A stretch of 34,746 bases of DNA from assembly GCA_964435165.1 (NCBI GenBank), contig CAYSXY010000020.1:1-34746 (forward strand), in the 5' to 3' direction. Positions 34,721-34,746 of the stretch are shown here, piece after piece (the stretch's first letter is position 1; each line of letters starts with the position of its first letter). Source of the stretch: CAYSXY01 sp964435165 (GTDB lineage: Bacteria; Pseudomonadota; Alphaproteobacteria; Rickettsiales; RI-342). The notes beneath the pieces were generated by a model. It worked only from the letters and a program-made list of their open reading frames with translations, was not told the DNA's origin and searched no databases. Both the position numbers and the translations under genes were made by a program.

Positions 34721-34746
34721 ATGCTGAGTGACCCGTTATTTTATTC
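34721..34746 (+). CDS. Possible start of a further gene running off the window
   Basis: An ATG at 34721 follows GAGAAGG eight bases after the cheB stop, and the frame (MLSDPLFY) is open to the window edge. Too short to identify; only the ribosome-site-like context and operon position support it. Confidence 0.25.

Overview
The window reads as chromosomal DNA from a free-living, motile alphaproteobacterium of moderate GC. No 16S or other rRNA is present, so the order cannot be named. The alphaproteobacterial reading rests on gene content and order: hfq next to hflX; a TSUP permease overlapping a TIGR02186/Alph_Pro_TM-type protein and followed by a UspA-like protein; a hemD / mitofilin-like / hemY run; and a chemotaxis cluster that starts with a STAS-domain protein. 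I saw no tRNA, CRISPR array, phage genes or full-length insertion sequence. The only mobile-looking DNA is a 271-bp inverted-repeat element.

Layout. 1-2.7 kb: an AlkA-like DNA glycosylase (-) diverges from class II fumarase fumC (+), followed by a small two-helix membrane protein (+). 2.69-2.96 kb: a MITE-like element sits between convergent genes and supplies the stop codon of gcvPB. 2.9-7.4 kb (-): the glycine cleavage operon gcvT-gcvH-gcvPA-gcvPB, with the P-protein split in two. 7.5-8.3 kb (-): an unrecognised gene that appears frameshifted near its 5' end. 8.4-10.5 kb (-): groES-groEL behind a good sigma-32-like promoter, ending in a bidirectional terminator. 10.8-13.7 kb (+): a 987-residue protein I cannot assign, transcribed divergently from groESL. 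13.8-15.5 kb (-): hfq-hflX. 15.6-19.2 kb (-): tsaB, a lipoprotein, a TSUP permease, a TIGR02186-family protein and a UspA-like protein, tightly spaced. 19.3-20.7 kb (+): citrate synthase gltA. 20.7-25.0 kb (-): hemD, a mitofilin-like membrane protein, hemY and an orphan ModA-like binding protein. 25.4-34.7 kb (+): a chemotaxis operon STAS-cheY-cheA-cheW-(small ORF)-mcp-cheR-cheD-cheB, with a possible further gene running off the edge.

How the genes work together. The right-hand third is an almost complete chemosensory pathway: receptor with adaptation enzymes (CheR, CheB, CheD), coupling protein, kinase and response regulator. The receptor carries two near-identical PAS domains and ends in GWEEF, a plausible tether for CheR/CheB. 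The rest is mainly core metabolism (fumarase, citrate synthase, glycine cleavage, haem synthesis) and housekeeping (chaperonin, Hfq, HflX, t6A synthesis). The most interesting unexplained items are the 987-residue protein, the frameshifted gene downstream of groEL, the 271-bp element that rewrites the end of gcvPB, and a 41-codon ORF whose start and stop interlock with cheW and mcp.
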